DNA of 64,000 nucleotides from Alphaproteobacteria bacterium. Lineage in GTDB: Bacteria; Pseudomonadota; Alphaproteobacteria; Rhodobacterales; Rhodobacteraceae. Of this stretch, positions 50,093 through 59,229 are shown one piece after another. Position 1 is the stretch's first letter; every line of letters starts with the position of its first letter. The position numbers and the translations under genes were made by a program. The DNA lies in assembly GCA_030424865.1 (NCBI GenBank), contig JAUHVR010000003.1:124001-188000 (forward strand), written 5' to 3'. The notes under the pieces are model-generated. The model made no database searches and was not told where the DNA came from. It worked only from the letters and a program-made list of their open reading frames with translations.

Positions 50093-52498
50093 ATGAAATC
50101 GCATTATCGGGTTGTGGTGATCGGCGGCGGCGTGGTGGGAACCTCGGTGCTGTATCATCTGGCCAAGATGGGCTGGTCGGATGTCTGTCTGATCGAACGC
50201 TCGGTTCTGACGGCGGGCTCAAGCTGGCACGCAGCGGGCGGTTTTCACGCGCTAAACGCCGATCCCAACATCGCGCAGCTGCAGGCCTATACGATCGACC
50301 TGTTCGAAGAGATCCAGCGCGAATCCGGTCAGGACATCGGATTGCACATGACCGGCGGCCTGACGCTGGCGGGAACCCCAGACCGCTGGGAATGGCTCCA
50401 AAGCGCCTATCGTGTCTTCCAGTCGATCGGCATCGACGACTGCCGCCTTGTCACCCCCGAAGAGGCGGGCGAACTGAACCCCATCATGTCGACCGAAGGC
50501 ATCCTAGGCGGCATGTGGGCCGACCGCGAAGGCTATATCGACACCACCGGCACCGTGCACGCCTATGCCGGGGCAGCGAAGAAATATGGCGCCACCGTCG
50601 TGGAACACAACCGCGTGCTGGAACTGCATCAGACGCTCGAAGGCTGGCAGGTCGTGACCGAGAAAGGCACCGTGACCTGCGAACATGTGGTCAACGCCGG
50701 GGGCCTCTGGGCCAAGCAGGTGGGCCGCATGGCGGGGATTGAGCTGCCGGTCTCGCCGCTCAAGCACCACTACCTGATCTCGGACACCATCCCGGCGCTC
50801 GAAGAGCTGGATTTCGAAGTGCCGATGACCGTCGACCTCGAAGGCTTCACCTATCTGCGGCAGGACCAGAAAGGCGTGCTGTTGGGCATCTACGAGATCA
50901 ACCACCAGCACTGGGCCATGGACGGCGCGCCCTGGGACTACGGCATGGAGCTTTTCCAGGAAGACACCGACCGGATTGAACAAGAGCTGATCCTGGGCTT
51001 TGAACGGTACCCCGATCTGCAGAACGTTGGCGTCAAGACATGGGTCAACGGTGCCTTCACCTTTGCGCCCGACGGCAACCCTTTGGTTGGCCCGGTGCCG
51101 GGCAAGCGCGGCTATTGGTGTGCCTGTGCCGTCATGGCGGGTTTCCTGCAGGGCGGCGGGGTTGGCAAATCGCTGGCCGAATGGATGATCCACGGCGAGC
51201 CCGAGGCCGATGTCTACGGCATGGACGTCGCCCGCTACGGCCCCTGGGCCGAGAACCGGCAGTACATCAAGGAAACCACCGGCCAGTTCTATACCCGCCG
51301 TTTCGTGATGACCTACCCGAACGAGCAGCTGCCCGCCGGGCGTCCGCTGAAAATGGCCCCGGCCTATTCCGAGATGACCGAAGCGGGCTGCAAATGGGGC
51401 CAAAGCTGGGATCTGGAAACGCCGCTTTACTTCGCGCCGGAGGGGTTCGAGGAAACGCCCTCGCTCAAACGCTCAAACGCGTTTGAGATCGTGGCCGACG
51501 AATGCAAGGCCGTGCGTGACGGCGTGGGCCTGCTGGACATCTCGGGCTTTTCCCGGTTCGAGGTTTCGGGCCCCAATGCCGAGGCCTGGCTGAACAAGAT
51601 GTTCTCGACCCGCCTGCCCAAACCGGGACGGTCGCGGCTGGCAGTCATGCTGGGGCATGACGGGCGGTTGAAGGGCGATCTGACGCTGTTCAACTGGGGT
51701 GACGAAACCTGGTGGATCATGGGATCTTACTACCTTCGGTCCTGGCACATGCGCTGGTTCAACGACCACATGGACGACGGCGTCGCGGTGCGCGACCTGA
51801 ACGAGGGCTGGTGCGGCTTCTCGCTGTCCGGGCCAAAATCCCGTGCGGTGATCGAGAAGCTGACCGAAGACGCGGTGGGCGACCTGCCCTTCATGGGCTG
51901 CGGCGATTTCGACATCGGCCTGTTGCGCTGCAAGGTCGGGCGGCTGTCGGTGACCGGCGAGCTGGGCTATGAAATCCACTGCCGCATGGGCGACCACATC
52001 ACGCTGCGCCGCCTGCTGCTGGAGGCCGGGGCGGACGAAGGCATCCGCGAATACGGCTTCAACGCGTTGCTCAGCCTGCGGATCGAAAAGAGCTTTGGCA
52101 TCTGGTCGGCGGAATTCACCCAAGGCTACACCGCCGCCGCGACCGCCATGGACCGCTGGATCGACTGGCAGAAGCCCGATTTCATCGGGCGCGAGGCGGC
52201 GCTTGCCGAACGCGATGGCGAGGGGCCTGCACAGGTGCAGGTCACGCTGGACATCGACGCGCTGGACGCGGACGCCAGCGGCTATGAACCGATCTGGAAA
52301 GATGGCGACCGCGTCGGCTTTGTGACCTCGGGCGCGTACGGCCATACGGTCGGGAAATCGCTGGCGATGGCCCTGGTCAACCGCGATCTGGCCGAGCCGG
52401 GGACCGAGCTGACCGTCCACGTAGTGGGCGTCGAGCGCAAGGCGACGGTCATCGCGCCCTCGCCCTATGACCCGCAGGGCAAGGCGATGCGCGGATGA
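50093..52498 (+). CDS. FAD-dependent oxidoreductase, dimethylglycine dehydrogenase-like
   Basis: The 801-aa protein has the full DMGDH layout: FAD site VVVIGGGVVGTSVLYHLAK at the N-terminus, SSWHAAGGFHAL with the covalent-flavin histidine, FAO_M linker, and GCV_T plus GCV_T C-terminal domains from about 430. It would oxidise an N-methyl or related amine and transfer the one-carbon unit to tetrahydrofolate. The start is ATG 50093 with GGGGAG 7 nt upstream; GTG 50087 is possible. It is first in a four-gene operon and overlaps the methyltransferase gene by ATGA. Confidence 0.87.
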   Translation: MKSHYRVVVIGGGVVGTSVLYHLAKMGWSDVCLIERSVLTAGSSWHAAGGFHALNADPNIAQLQAYTIDLFEEIQRESGQDIGLHMTGGLTLAGTPDRWEWLQSAYRVFQSIGIDDCRLVTPEEAGELNPIMSTEGILGGMWADREGYIDTTGTVHAYAGAAKKYGATVVEHNRVLELHQTLEGWQVVTEKGTVTCEHVVNAGGLWAKQVGRMAGIELPVSPLKHHYLISDTIPALEELDFEVPMTVDLEGFTYLRQDQKGVLLGIYEINHQHWAMDGAPWDYGMELFQEDTDRIEQELILGFERYPDLQNVGVKTWVNGAFTFAPDGNPLVGPVPGKRGYWCACAVMAGFLQGGGVGKSLAEWMIHGEPEADVYGMDVARYGPWAENRQYIKETTGQFYTRRFVMTYPNEQLPAGRPLKMAPAYSEMTEAGCKWGQSWDLETPLYFAPEGFEETPSLKRSNAFEIVADECKAVRDGVGLLDISGFSRFEVSGPNAEAWLNKMFSTRLPKPGRSRLAVMLGHDGRLKGDLTLFNWGDETWWIMGSYYLRSWHMRWFNDHMDDGVAVRDLNEGWCGFSLSGPKSRAVIEKLTEDAVGDLPFMGCGDFDIGLLRCKVGRLSVTGELGYEIHCRMGDHITLRRLLLEAGADEGIREYGFNALLSLRIEKSFGIWSAEFTQGYTAAATAMDRWIDWQKPDFIGREAALAERDGEGPAQVQVTLDIDALDADASGYEPIWKDGDRVGFVTSGAYGHTVGKSLAMALVNRDLAEPGTELTVHVVGVERKATVIAPSPYDPQGKAMRG

Positions 52499-54039
52499 TC
52501 CAGAACGACGCCCCCCGCACCCGCAAACGGAGGGGGCGCGGCAATGCCGTGCCCGCCCCGCAGCGCAAGCTCGACTATCGGCGGCTGAAAAATCCCTTCC
52601 CTCCCATGGCCGTCTTTTCCGACGACCAGATCGCGGCCATGCACGAAACGGCGCTGACCGCGTTGGAAACGCTGGGGATGAAGGTCTTGCTGCCCGAGGC
52701 GCGCGCCTACTATCGCGCGGCAGGTGCCACGGTGGATGAGAGCACCGAGATGGTCTGGCTGGGTCGCGAGATCATCGCCGAGGCCCTGAAGACCGCCCCG
52801 CGCAGCATCCCCGTTGCGGGGGCCACGCGCGACCGCGACATTGTGCTGGAACTTGGCAACCTGGTCTTCCAACCCGGCGCGGGCTGCCCGCATGCGACTG
52901 ACCTGGAACGGGGCCGCCGCCCCGGCACGCTGCAGGACTTTCGCGAGCTGACCCAGCTGACGCAGCATTTCGACGTCTTCCAGATGGTTCCCCCGCTGGT
53001 CGAGCCGCAAGACAGCCCCACCAACGTCAGACACTACGCGACGATGGAGGCGCAGCTGACGCTGTCGGACAAGGTGCCCTTCATCTTTTCCCGCGGCACG
53101 CCGCAGGTGATGGACAGCTTTGAAATGCTACGCGATTTCAGGGACTTGTCGGACGACGAATTCCACGCGCAATCGCATTGTTATACGATCATCAACACCA
53201 ACTCTCCGCGCACGTTGGACATCCCCATGGCGCAGGGGCTGATCGATTTTGCCAAGGCGGGTCAGGTCTCGATCGTCACACCGTTTACGCTGATGGGCGC
53301 CATGGCGCCGATCACCGTGGCAGGCGCGATCACGCTCAGCCACGCCGAGGCGCTGGCGGCGATTACCCTGACCCAGCTTGTGAACCCCGGCGCGCCGGTC
53401 TGCTATGGCACCTTCACCAGCAACGTCGACATGAAGTCCGGCGCACCGGCATTTGGCACGCCCGAGCACTTCAAGGCCTCTCTGGCCGCAGGGCAACTGG
53501 CGCGGATGCTGGGGTTGCCCTGGCGCTCTGCCGCTGGAAGTGCTGCGAACCTGGGCGACGTGCAGGCGGCGAACGAGACGCAGTTCGGCCTTTGGGGCTG
53601 CCTGATGGCGGGGGCGACGGTGGTGATCCACTCGGCCGGGTGGCTCGAAGGCGGATTGACCGTGTCTTACGAAAAGCTGATCACCGACGTTGAGGTCCTG
53701 CAGATGGTGGCCGAGCTTTGTACGGCCACCCCCGCCGGTGCCGACGAGATCGGGCTGGACGCCCTGACTGAGGTCCAGCCCGGCGGGCACTTCTTTGGCG
53801 CGGCGCACACGATGGCGCGGTATCAGACCGAGTTCTATGAACCACTGATCGCCGATTGGTCGAACTTTGGCACCTGGACGGAGCGCGGGGCCATCGACAC
53901 CACCACCCGCGCGACCGGTCTGTGGAAGTCGATCCTGGCCAGCGACACTGGCCCAGCCATCGACGGAACCCGCACCGAGGCGTTGCACGCCTTCATCGCC
54001 AAACGCACCGCCGAAGGCGGCGCGCCGCCGGAAAGCTGA
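52495..54039 (+). CDS. Trimethylamine methyltransferase (MttB) family protein, non-pyrrolysine
   Basis: The 514-aa protein matches the MttB/MtgB superfamily, a TIM barrel that moves a methyl group from a quaternary amine to a corrinoid protein. Conserved parts include TALETLGMKVLLPEAR, FQPGAGCPHATDL, SPRTLDIPMAQGLIDFA, and QVQAANETQFGLW-like DVQAANETQFGLWGCL. The frame has no internal TAG, so it lacks pyrrolysine and is closer to glycine-betaine methyltransferase MtgB relatives. No corrinoid protein gene is in the window. It lies between two flavoprotein genes that could oxidise the demethylated product. Confidence 0.85.
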   Translation: MIQNDAPRTRKRRGRGNAVPAPQRKLDYRRLKNPFPPMAVFSDDQIAAMHETALTALETLGMKVLLPEARAYYRAAGATVDESTEMVWLGREIIAEALKTAPRSIPVAGATRDRDIVLELGNLVFQPGAGCPHATDLERGRRPGTLQDFRELTQLTQHFDVFQMVPPLVEPQDSPTNVRHYATMEAQLTLSDKVPFIFSRGTPQVMDSFEMLRDFRDLSDDEFHAQSHCYTIINTNSPRTLDIPMAQGLIDFAKAGQVSIVTPFTLMGAMAPITVAGAITLSHAEALAAITLTQLVNPGAPVCYGTFTSNVDMKSGAPAFGTPEHFKASLAAGQLARMLGLPWRSAAGSAANLGDVQAANETQFGLWGCLMAGATVVIHSAGWLEGGLTVSYEKLITDVEVLQMVAELCTATPAGADEIGLDALTEVQPGGHFFGAAHTMARYQTEFYEPLIADWSNFGTWTERGAIDTTTRATGLWKSILASDTGPAIDGTRTEALHAFIAKRTAEGGAPPES

Positions 54040-54042
54040 CCT

Positions 54043-54702
54043 ATGCCCGAAGATGGCAAGCCGCTTGGCGGCCACATCAAGGTCACGCGCGAGGATTGGC
54101 TGGCAGCCGCGCTGCATGTGCTGATCCACGACGGGGTCGATCAGGTCAAGGTGCTGACACTCAGCGCCCGGCTGGGCGTCTCACGCTCCAGCTTTTACTG
54201 GTATTTCGGCAACCGACAGGACCTGCTCGACGCCTTGCTGGACCATTGGCAGAACACCAACACCGCCGCCCTGATTGCCCAGGCCGAGACCCCGGCCAGG
54301 ACCGTCACCGCCGCGATCTGCAACGTGCACAAATGTGTGGTCAACACCGAGCTTTTTGACACCGCGCTCGATTTCGCGGTGCGCGACTGGGCGCGCCGTT
54401 CTGACAAAGTGCGCCGCGCGTTGGACCTGAGCGACGCGCGCCGTCTTGCCGCGCTGGCCGAGATGTTCCGGCGCTATGACTACCCGCGCTCCGAGGCCGA
54501 GGCCCGCGCCCGCGTGCTCTATTTCATGCAGATCGGATACGACCTCGCGCAGCTGGGCGAAACCCCGCAGCAACGGCTGCGCTTTGCACCGGACTATCTG
54601 CAGGTTTTCACCGGTCGCGACCCCGACCCCGAAGCCCTGGAAGACTTCCGCGCCTATACCGCGCAATACTGGACCCTCGACGAAGACGGAGCCCGCACAT
54701 GA
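54043..54702 (+). CDS. TetR family transcriptional regulator
   Basis: The 219-aa protein has an N-terminal TetR helix-turn-helix (TLSARLGVSRSSFYWYFGNRQDLLDALL, residues 39-66) and a helical ligand-binding C-terminal domain. It begins 3 nt after the methyltransferase stop and overlaps the next flavoprotein gene by ATGA, so it is made inside the operon it likely controls. The palindrome at 50048-50067 is its candidate site. The ligand may be a quaternary amine; this is inference. Confidence 0.85.
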   Translation: MPEDGKPLGGHIKVTREDWLAAALHVLIHDGVDQVKVLTLSARLGVSRSSFYWYFGNRQDLLDALLDHWQNTNTAALIAQAETPARTVTAAICNVHKCVVNTELFDTALDFAVRDWARRSDKVRRALDLSDARRLAALAEMFRRYDYPRSEAEARARVLYFMQIGYDLAQLGETPQQRLRFAPDYLQVFTGRDPDPEALEDFRAYTAQYWTLDEDGART

Positions 54703-56006
54703 CCCAAACCGCAGACGTGATCATCATCGGCACCGGCGTGATCGGCGCCGCAACCGCTTTTGAATTGGCCAAGGCCGGGTACAAGACCCTGTCGCTGGAC
54801 CGCAATGCGCAGGTCGGCCACGGCTCGACCGCCGGGTCCTGCGCCATCATCCGGATGCATTATTCCACGCTCGACGGCACCGCCTTTGCCTGGGAGGGCT
54901 ACCATTACTGGCGCGACTGGGCCGACTACCTGGGCCTGCCCGAAACCGAGGAATTGGCGCAGTTCAAGCAGTGCGGTTGCCTGGTCATGAAGACCCCCGC
55001 CAACGGCATGATGGGCGAACACCTGGCCCGCAGCCGCGAGTTGAACATTCCGGTCGAGGAATGGAGCGCCGATAAGATCCGCACCAAGCTGCCGATCTAT
55101 TCGACCGACAGCTTTGCCCCTGCAAAACGGATGGATCACCCTGAGTTCGGCCAATCGAACGGCGAAACGCTGGAGGGCGGCGTCTTTTGGCCTCTGGCTG
55201 GCTATGTCACCGACCCGGCGCTGTCCGCGCAGAACCTGATGGCCGCCGCGCAGCAGCACGGCGCCAAGGTGCAGATGGGGGCCGAGGTAACCGAGATCCT
55301 GCAGGACAATGGCCGCGTCACCGGCGTCCGTCTGGCCGACGGCACCGATCTGCTTGCGCCCATCGTGATCAACGTGGCTGGCCCCGGATCGGCCCATATC
55401 AACGGGCTGGCCGGTGTGCTGAACGAGATGACCATCGAAACCCGCCCGCTGCGGCAAGAGGTGGTGCACGTCCCCGCCCCCGAGGGGTTCGACTTCGAGG
55501 CAAACGGCACCATCGTCTCGGACAGCGATATCTCATGCTACTGCCGTCCCGAGCATGGCAACCATATCCTTGTCGGCAGCGAGGATCCCGAATGTGATCC
55601 GCACCAGTGGGTCGAGACCGACACCGACTATGACCGCAACTTCACGGACCAGTGGACCACACAGGCCCAGCGTTATGGCCAGCGGGTGCCCAGCCTTGGC
55701 ATCCCCAGCCGGATGCGCGGGGTTGTCGATCTCTATGACGCCTCGACTGACTGGATCCCGATCTATGACTGCTCGTCGCTGGGCGGATATTACATGGCCT
55801 GCGGCACCAGCGGGAACCAGTACAAGAACGCACCGATTGCGGGCAAGCTGATGGCGGCTTTGGTGGAATACTGCGAGGCGGGCAATGACCACGACAGCAA
55901 TCCGTTGCAGTTCCGCCTGCCCTATATCGACCAGGTGATCGACGCCGGGTTCTACTCGCGCAAGCGGCAGATCAACGAGAACTCCAGCTTCTCGGTTCTC
56001 GGCTGA
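54699..56006 (+). CDS. FAD-dependent oxidoreductase, sarcosine oxidase beta-like
   Basis: The 435-aa protein is a DAO-fold flavoprotein with the site DVIIIGTGVIGAATAFELAK at its N-terminus and HGSTAGSCAIIRMHYS following the first helix. There is no WH covalent-flavin motif and no folate domain, unlike the first gene of the operon. Length and motifs resemble sarcosine oxidase beta subunit or related amine oxidases. It would oxidise a secondary or tertiary amine made in the pathway. It is the last gene of the operon. Confidence 0.82.
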   Translation: MTQTADVIIIGTGVIGAATAFELAKAGYKTLSLDRNAQVGHGSTAGSCAIIRMHYSTLDGTAFAWEGYHYWRDWADYLGLPETEELAQFKQCGCLVMKTPANGMMGEHLARSRELNIPVEEWSADKIRTKLPIYSTDSFAPAKRMDHPEFGQSNGETLEGGVFWPLAGYVTDPALSAQNLMAAAQQHGAKVQMGAEVTEILQDNGRVTGVRLADGTDLLAPIVINVAGPGSAHINGLAGVLNEMTIETRPLRQEVVHVPAPEGFDFEANGTIVSDSDISCYCRPEHGNHILVGSEDPECDPHQWVETDTDYDRNFTDQWTTQAQRYGQRVPSLGIPSRMRGVVDLYDASTDWIPIYDCSSLGGYYMACGTSGNQYKNAPIAGKLMAALVEYCEAGNDHDSNPLQFRLPYIDQVIDAGFYSRKRQINENSSFSVLG

Positions 56007-56084
56007 CGGGTCTTGTCGGCGCCGTGATGTCGTGCCACCCTTCCCGCCAAGGCCCGGTGTTTTCGGGTGTGTGGGAGGGGACTT

Positions 56085-57182
56085 ATGCGATTTCTGAGCC
56101 TGTTCATCACCCTGCTGTTGCCCGTGTTCGCGCAGGCGCAAGAGATGACCTTTGGCACACATTCGAACGGCGGCAACTGTGCCAACTGCGGCTGGTCCTC
56201 GGCGCAGGGCGTGATCACCAAGGACACGCCCGACCAGTTTGCCGCCTTTCTGGCTGAGGGGCGGCACTCGGGTCAGATCGTCTTTGACTCGCCCGGCGGG
56301 GACCTTGGCGCGGCCTTGAAACTGGGTCGGATGATCCGCGCGGCGGGGCTTTCGACCGGGATCGCCAAGACAACCCCGATGGACGGGACGCCCTGGTTCG
56401 AGATCTCTGACGGAACCTGCGAATCCGCCTGTGCCTTTGCCTTCATGGGCGGCACCGCGCGCTTCGTGGAAGAGGGCAACCTGAACCCCCGCTCGGGTCG
56501 CCTGGGCATGCACCAGTTCTATACCCGCACGGGGTCCGAGATCCCTTCGGCCGCGACGCAACAGATCATGGGGCAGCTGCTGATCTACATGATCGAGATG
56601 GGCGTGAACCCCGAGGCGCTGTCGCTGGCCAGCAATGCCACCGCCGAGGACATGTATTTCTTTTCGCTGCAAGAGGCCACGCGGCTGGGCCTGCACACCA
56701 GCGCCAGTGTGTCGGACATGGACTTTGTCATGAAGGACGGCGGTCTGGCCCTGACCTGGAGCGATCAAAGCGCCTCGGGCAGCATCTGGAAAACGGCATG
56801 GCTCTATTGCGACCTGGACATCTCGGCCTGGGTGCTCGAGGTGCGCGACTATGGCGCTGCGGGGGGCTCGCTGGGGTTTGACCCGCAGAACCCCAAGGAC
56901 CTGATGTTCGAAACCGGCGGAACGCGGCGCGAGGGTGTGATCATCCCGCTGGAAGGCGAGCAGCATCCGATGGACGGGCGGCATATCCTCGATCTGCGCG
57001 AAGACGGCGCCGACCGGGTGATCCGGGTGCATCTGCCGGTCGACCTGCGGGATTACCCGGGCGAAGAATTCTTTTTCCGCACCAACCTCCTACGCAACTT
57101 CATGATCGTCCTGTCGGCCGATGCCAGGTTGCCCGACAGCGAAACTCTGGATCTGCTGGCCCGCGCTTGCGTCCGGTCATAG
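56085..57182 (+). CDS. Secreted ClpP-like serine protease-fold protein
   Basis: The 365-aa protein starts with a signal peptide (MRFLSLFITLLLPVFAQAQ). Residues 20-215 look like the ClpP/crotonase fold of periplasmic ClpP-like proteins: IVFDSPGGDLGAALKLGRMI, then GTCESACAFAFMGG with the likely nucleophile serine, and GRLGMHQFYTR with a histidine. The C-terminal 150 residues match nothing I recognise. The start ATG 56085 has GGGAGGGG close upstream. It probably acts in the periplasm; its target is unknown, and it may be a proteolysis-inactive relative. Confidence 0.7.
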   Translation: MRFLSLFITLLLPVFAQAQEMTFGTHSNGGNCANCGWSSAQGVITKDTPDQFAAFLAEGRHSGQIVFDSPGGDLGAALKLGRMIRAAGLSTGIAKTTPMDGTPWFEISDGTCESACAFAFMGGTARFVEEGNLNPRSGRLGMHQFYTRTGSEIPSAATQQIMGQLLIYMIEMGVNPEALSLASNATAEDMYFFSLQEATRLGLHTSASVSDMDFVMKDGGLALTWSDQSASGSIWKTAWLYCDLDISAWVLEVRDYGAAGGSLGFDPQNPKDLMFETGGTRREGVIIPLEGEQHPMDGRHILDLREDGADRVIRVHLPVDLRDYPGEEFFFRTNLLRNFMIVLSADARLPDSETLDLLARACVRS

Positions 57183-57272
57183 CAGGCAACACATCGAAAC
57201 TGCCTGTGTCCGGGGCCTTGGCGATGCGAATGCGCGCCCCTATAAGGCCCCAACACCATCAGGAGCCGCCGC

Positions 57273-57860
57273 ATGCGCACCGCCACAATCAGCCGCCAGA
57301 CTGCCGAGACCAAGATCGAGGTCACCGTAAACCTTGACGGGTCGGGCACCTACGACATCCAGACCGGCGTCGGGTTCTTTGACCACATGCTGGATCAGCT
57401 GGCGCGGCACTCGCTGATCGACATGACGATCCGGGCCGAGGGCGATTATCACATCGACGACCACCACACGGTCGAAGACACCGGCATCGCGCTGGGTCAG
57501 GCCCTTGTGCAGGCGCTTGGCGACAAGAAGGGCATCCGCCGCTATGGATCGTGCCTGCTGCCGATGGACGACGCGCTGGTGCGATGCGCGATGGACCTGT
57601 CGGCGCGGCCCTTCCTGATCTGGAACGTCGAGCTGACCGCCCCCAAGATCGGCACATTCGACACAGAACTGGTGCGAGAGTTCTTTCAGGCGCTGTCGAC
57701 CCACGGCGGGATCACGCTGCACATCGACATGCTGCACGGGTTCAACGCCCACCACATCGCCGAGGCGACCTTCAAGTCGGTCGCCCGTGCCCTGCGCGAA
57801 GCGGTCGAAACCGACCCGCGCAAGGCTGACGCGATCCCTTCGACCAAGGGCGCGCTTTAA
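57273..57860 (+). CDS. hisB: Imidazoleglycerol-phosphate dehydratase
   Basis: The 195-aa protein is the monofunctional HisB typical of Alphaproteobacteria. The manganese-binding repeats are visible as [18 protein letters not shown] and [19 protein letters not shown]. It dehydrates imidazole glycerol phosphate to imidazole acetol phosphate in histidine synthesis (EC 4.2.1.19). AGGAG lies 8 nt before the ATG. Its TAA overlaps the stop of the convergent DUF2306 gene by 4 nt. An GGGGCCTT/AAGGCCCC repeat pair (57212-57219, 57244-57251) lies upstream. Confidence 0.95.
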   Translation: MRTATISRQTAETKIEVTVNLDGSGTYDIQTGVGFFDHMLDQLARHSLIDMTIRAEGDYHIDDHHTVEDTGIALGQALVQALGDKKGIRRYGSCLLPMDDALVRCAMDLSARPFLIWNVELTAPKIGTFDTELVREFFQALSTHGGITLHIDMLHGFNAHHIAEATFKSVARALREAVETDPRKADAIPSTKGAL

Positions 57861-58483
57861 GCCGGCTGGGCTGTTGTGGTGGGCCGCAGCAGCCATTCGG
57901 CGATCAGCAGGTTGGGCACCCAGCACAGCCAGGCCACCATCGGATAGCCCGTCTCGAACCCGAAAAGCGCAATCAGGATCGGCAGCTCGATCCGCAGCGA
58001 GACTGCGGCCAGCGTCAGCGCGGCTGATCGGATCATCCAACGGCGGTGCTCGGCGATGCGCTTTTGCATCGCCAGATAAACCGCATAGGCCGTGGTGCCG
58101 ATCCAGAACACCGCCAGCAGGGCAAAGCCCGTGGCGGCAAATGTGCCTGCATCCGTGTTGAGCGCCAGCGAAAACCCGGCGACGCCCCCGATCAGGATCG
58201 ACAGGCCATAAAGCCGCCCCACCCATCGGTGCAGCCCAAGCCATGCCTTGCGCAAACGGTGCGAAAACTGCAGGGGCAGCAGCGCCAGCGCGATGATCGC
58301 CGGGACGATATGCGAAAACAGAGCGATAGGCCGATTGGCCTGATGATGCGCCATGCCGGGGTTCGCGATCTCGATCGGCTGCAGCAGATAGCGCAGCGAC
58401 ACAAGCGCCACGAGGATGGTCAGGACCCAAAGGGCAATGGTTGGCCATCGGGCAGTTTTCAGGGTTGCAGATAGGGTGGACAT
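57857..58483 (-). CDS. DUF2306 membrane protein
   Basis: The 208-aa protein has six predicted membrane helices and matches DUF2306: [38 protein letters not shown], and [20 protein letters not shown]. The conserved histidines in these segments suggest a heme or quinone-like site, but no function is known. It is divergent from a TetR gene whose tandem candidate operators lie between them, so it is probably the target of that repressor. Confidence 0.8.
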   Translation of the reverse strand: MSTLSATLKTARWPTIALWVLTILVALVSLRYLLQPIEIANPGMAHHQANRPIALFSHIVPAIIALALLPLQFSHRLRKAWLGLHRWVGRLYGLSILIGGVAGFSLALNTDAGTFAATGFALLAVFWIGTTAYAVYLAMQKRIAEHRRWMIRSAALTLAAVSLRIELPILIALFGFETGYPMVAWLCWVPNLLIAEWLLRPTTTAQPA

Positions 58484-58509
58484 GGCGGGCTCCGGCGTTG
58501 GGGGTCAAA

Positions 58510-58549
58510 CTTGACACTGTAAAGTAAGCGCAAACTTGACACTGTCAAG
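58510..58549. promoter_or_regulatory. Tandem 15-bp operators CTTGACACTGTCAAG (two copies) between DUF2306 and TetR genes
   Basis: A perfect palindrome CTTGACA-C-TGTCAAG lies at 58535-58549, and a near copy CTTGACACTGTAAAG at 58510-58524, 25 bp apart. Each contains TTGACA, so they may overlap -35 elements. The pair fills the short gap between divergent genes, as expected for a TetR regulator that controls itself and its neighbour. Confidence 0.7.
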
Positions 58550-58569
58550 GGGGTGAATAAATTGGTGGG

Positions 58570-59172
58570 ATGACCAAGCAGACCGACAAGAAGAAACACC
58601 ACCACGGCAACCTGCGAGAGGCGCTGATCACAGCGGGGGTCGAGCTGCTGGAGGAAGGCGGGATCGACGCGCTGACATTGCGGAAATGTGCGCAGCGGGC
58701 GGGCGTGTCGCATGCAGCCCCAGCGCATCATTTCGACGGACTTCAAGGCCTGAAGCTCGCCATCGCCGAGCGCGGGTTTCAGATGTTTTCCAAATACTTG
58801 CGCGATGCAATCGACACCGGCCCGCAAACCCCGCACGACCGCATGCGCTCGATCGCGGTGGGTTATGTCCGCTTTGGGCAGGACCACGCGGGACTGCTGG
58901 ACGTGATCTTTGGCGGTCACGGCCTTGCGGCCATCGTCAACGAAGGCGGACGGGACGAGGCCGAGGCCTATCTGATCCTGCGCGAGGTCTGCGCCCCCTT
59001 TGTGCCCGAAGGTGACAACCCTCTCGTGGTCGAGGCGCAGGTCTGGTCGCTGATTCACGGCTTTACGCTGCTGTTTCTGGCGGGTGAGTTCGGCCCGCCC
59101 GATCAGCCCCTTGACGGCGGACCCTTTGATCAGATCATGGCGCTGCTGGCGCGCGTTGGCACGCCGCCTTGA
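58570..59172 (+). CDS. TetR family transcriptional regulator
   Basis: The 200-aa protein has a lysine- and histidine-rich start (TKQTDKKKHHHGNLREALI), a TetR helix-turn-helix (LTLRKCAQRAGVSHAAPAHHF) and a C-terminal domain of the TetR_C_33 kind (GYVRFGQDHAGLLDVIFGG). It is divergent from the DUF2306 gene and lies between hisB and hisH without being part of histidine synthesis. It probably represses itself and DUF2306 through the tandem operators. Confidence 0.85.
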   Translation: MTKQTDKKKHHHGNLREALITAGVELLEEGGIDALTLRKCAQRAGVSHAAPAHHFDGLQGLKLAIAERGFQMFSKYLRDAIDTGPQTPHDRMRSIAVGYVRFGQDHAGLLDVIFGGHGLAAIVNEGGRDEAEAYLILREVCAPFVPEGDNPLVVEAQVWSLIHGFTLLFLAGEFGPPDQPLDGGPFDQIMALLARVGTPP

Positions 59173-59229
59173 CCCCGCCCGCGTTTGACGGCACTTGAGG
59201 CCCCAGACGCCACCAAGGACCTGCGCCCC

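Noticed and set aside
52495-54039. Pyrrolysine-type MttB
   Set aside because: The reading frame has no internal TAG codon, so the protein is of the non-pyrrolysine kind.
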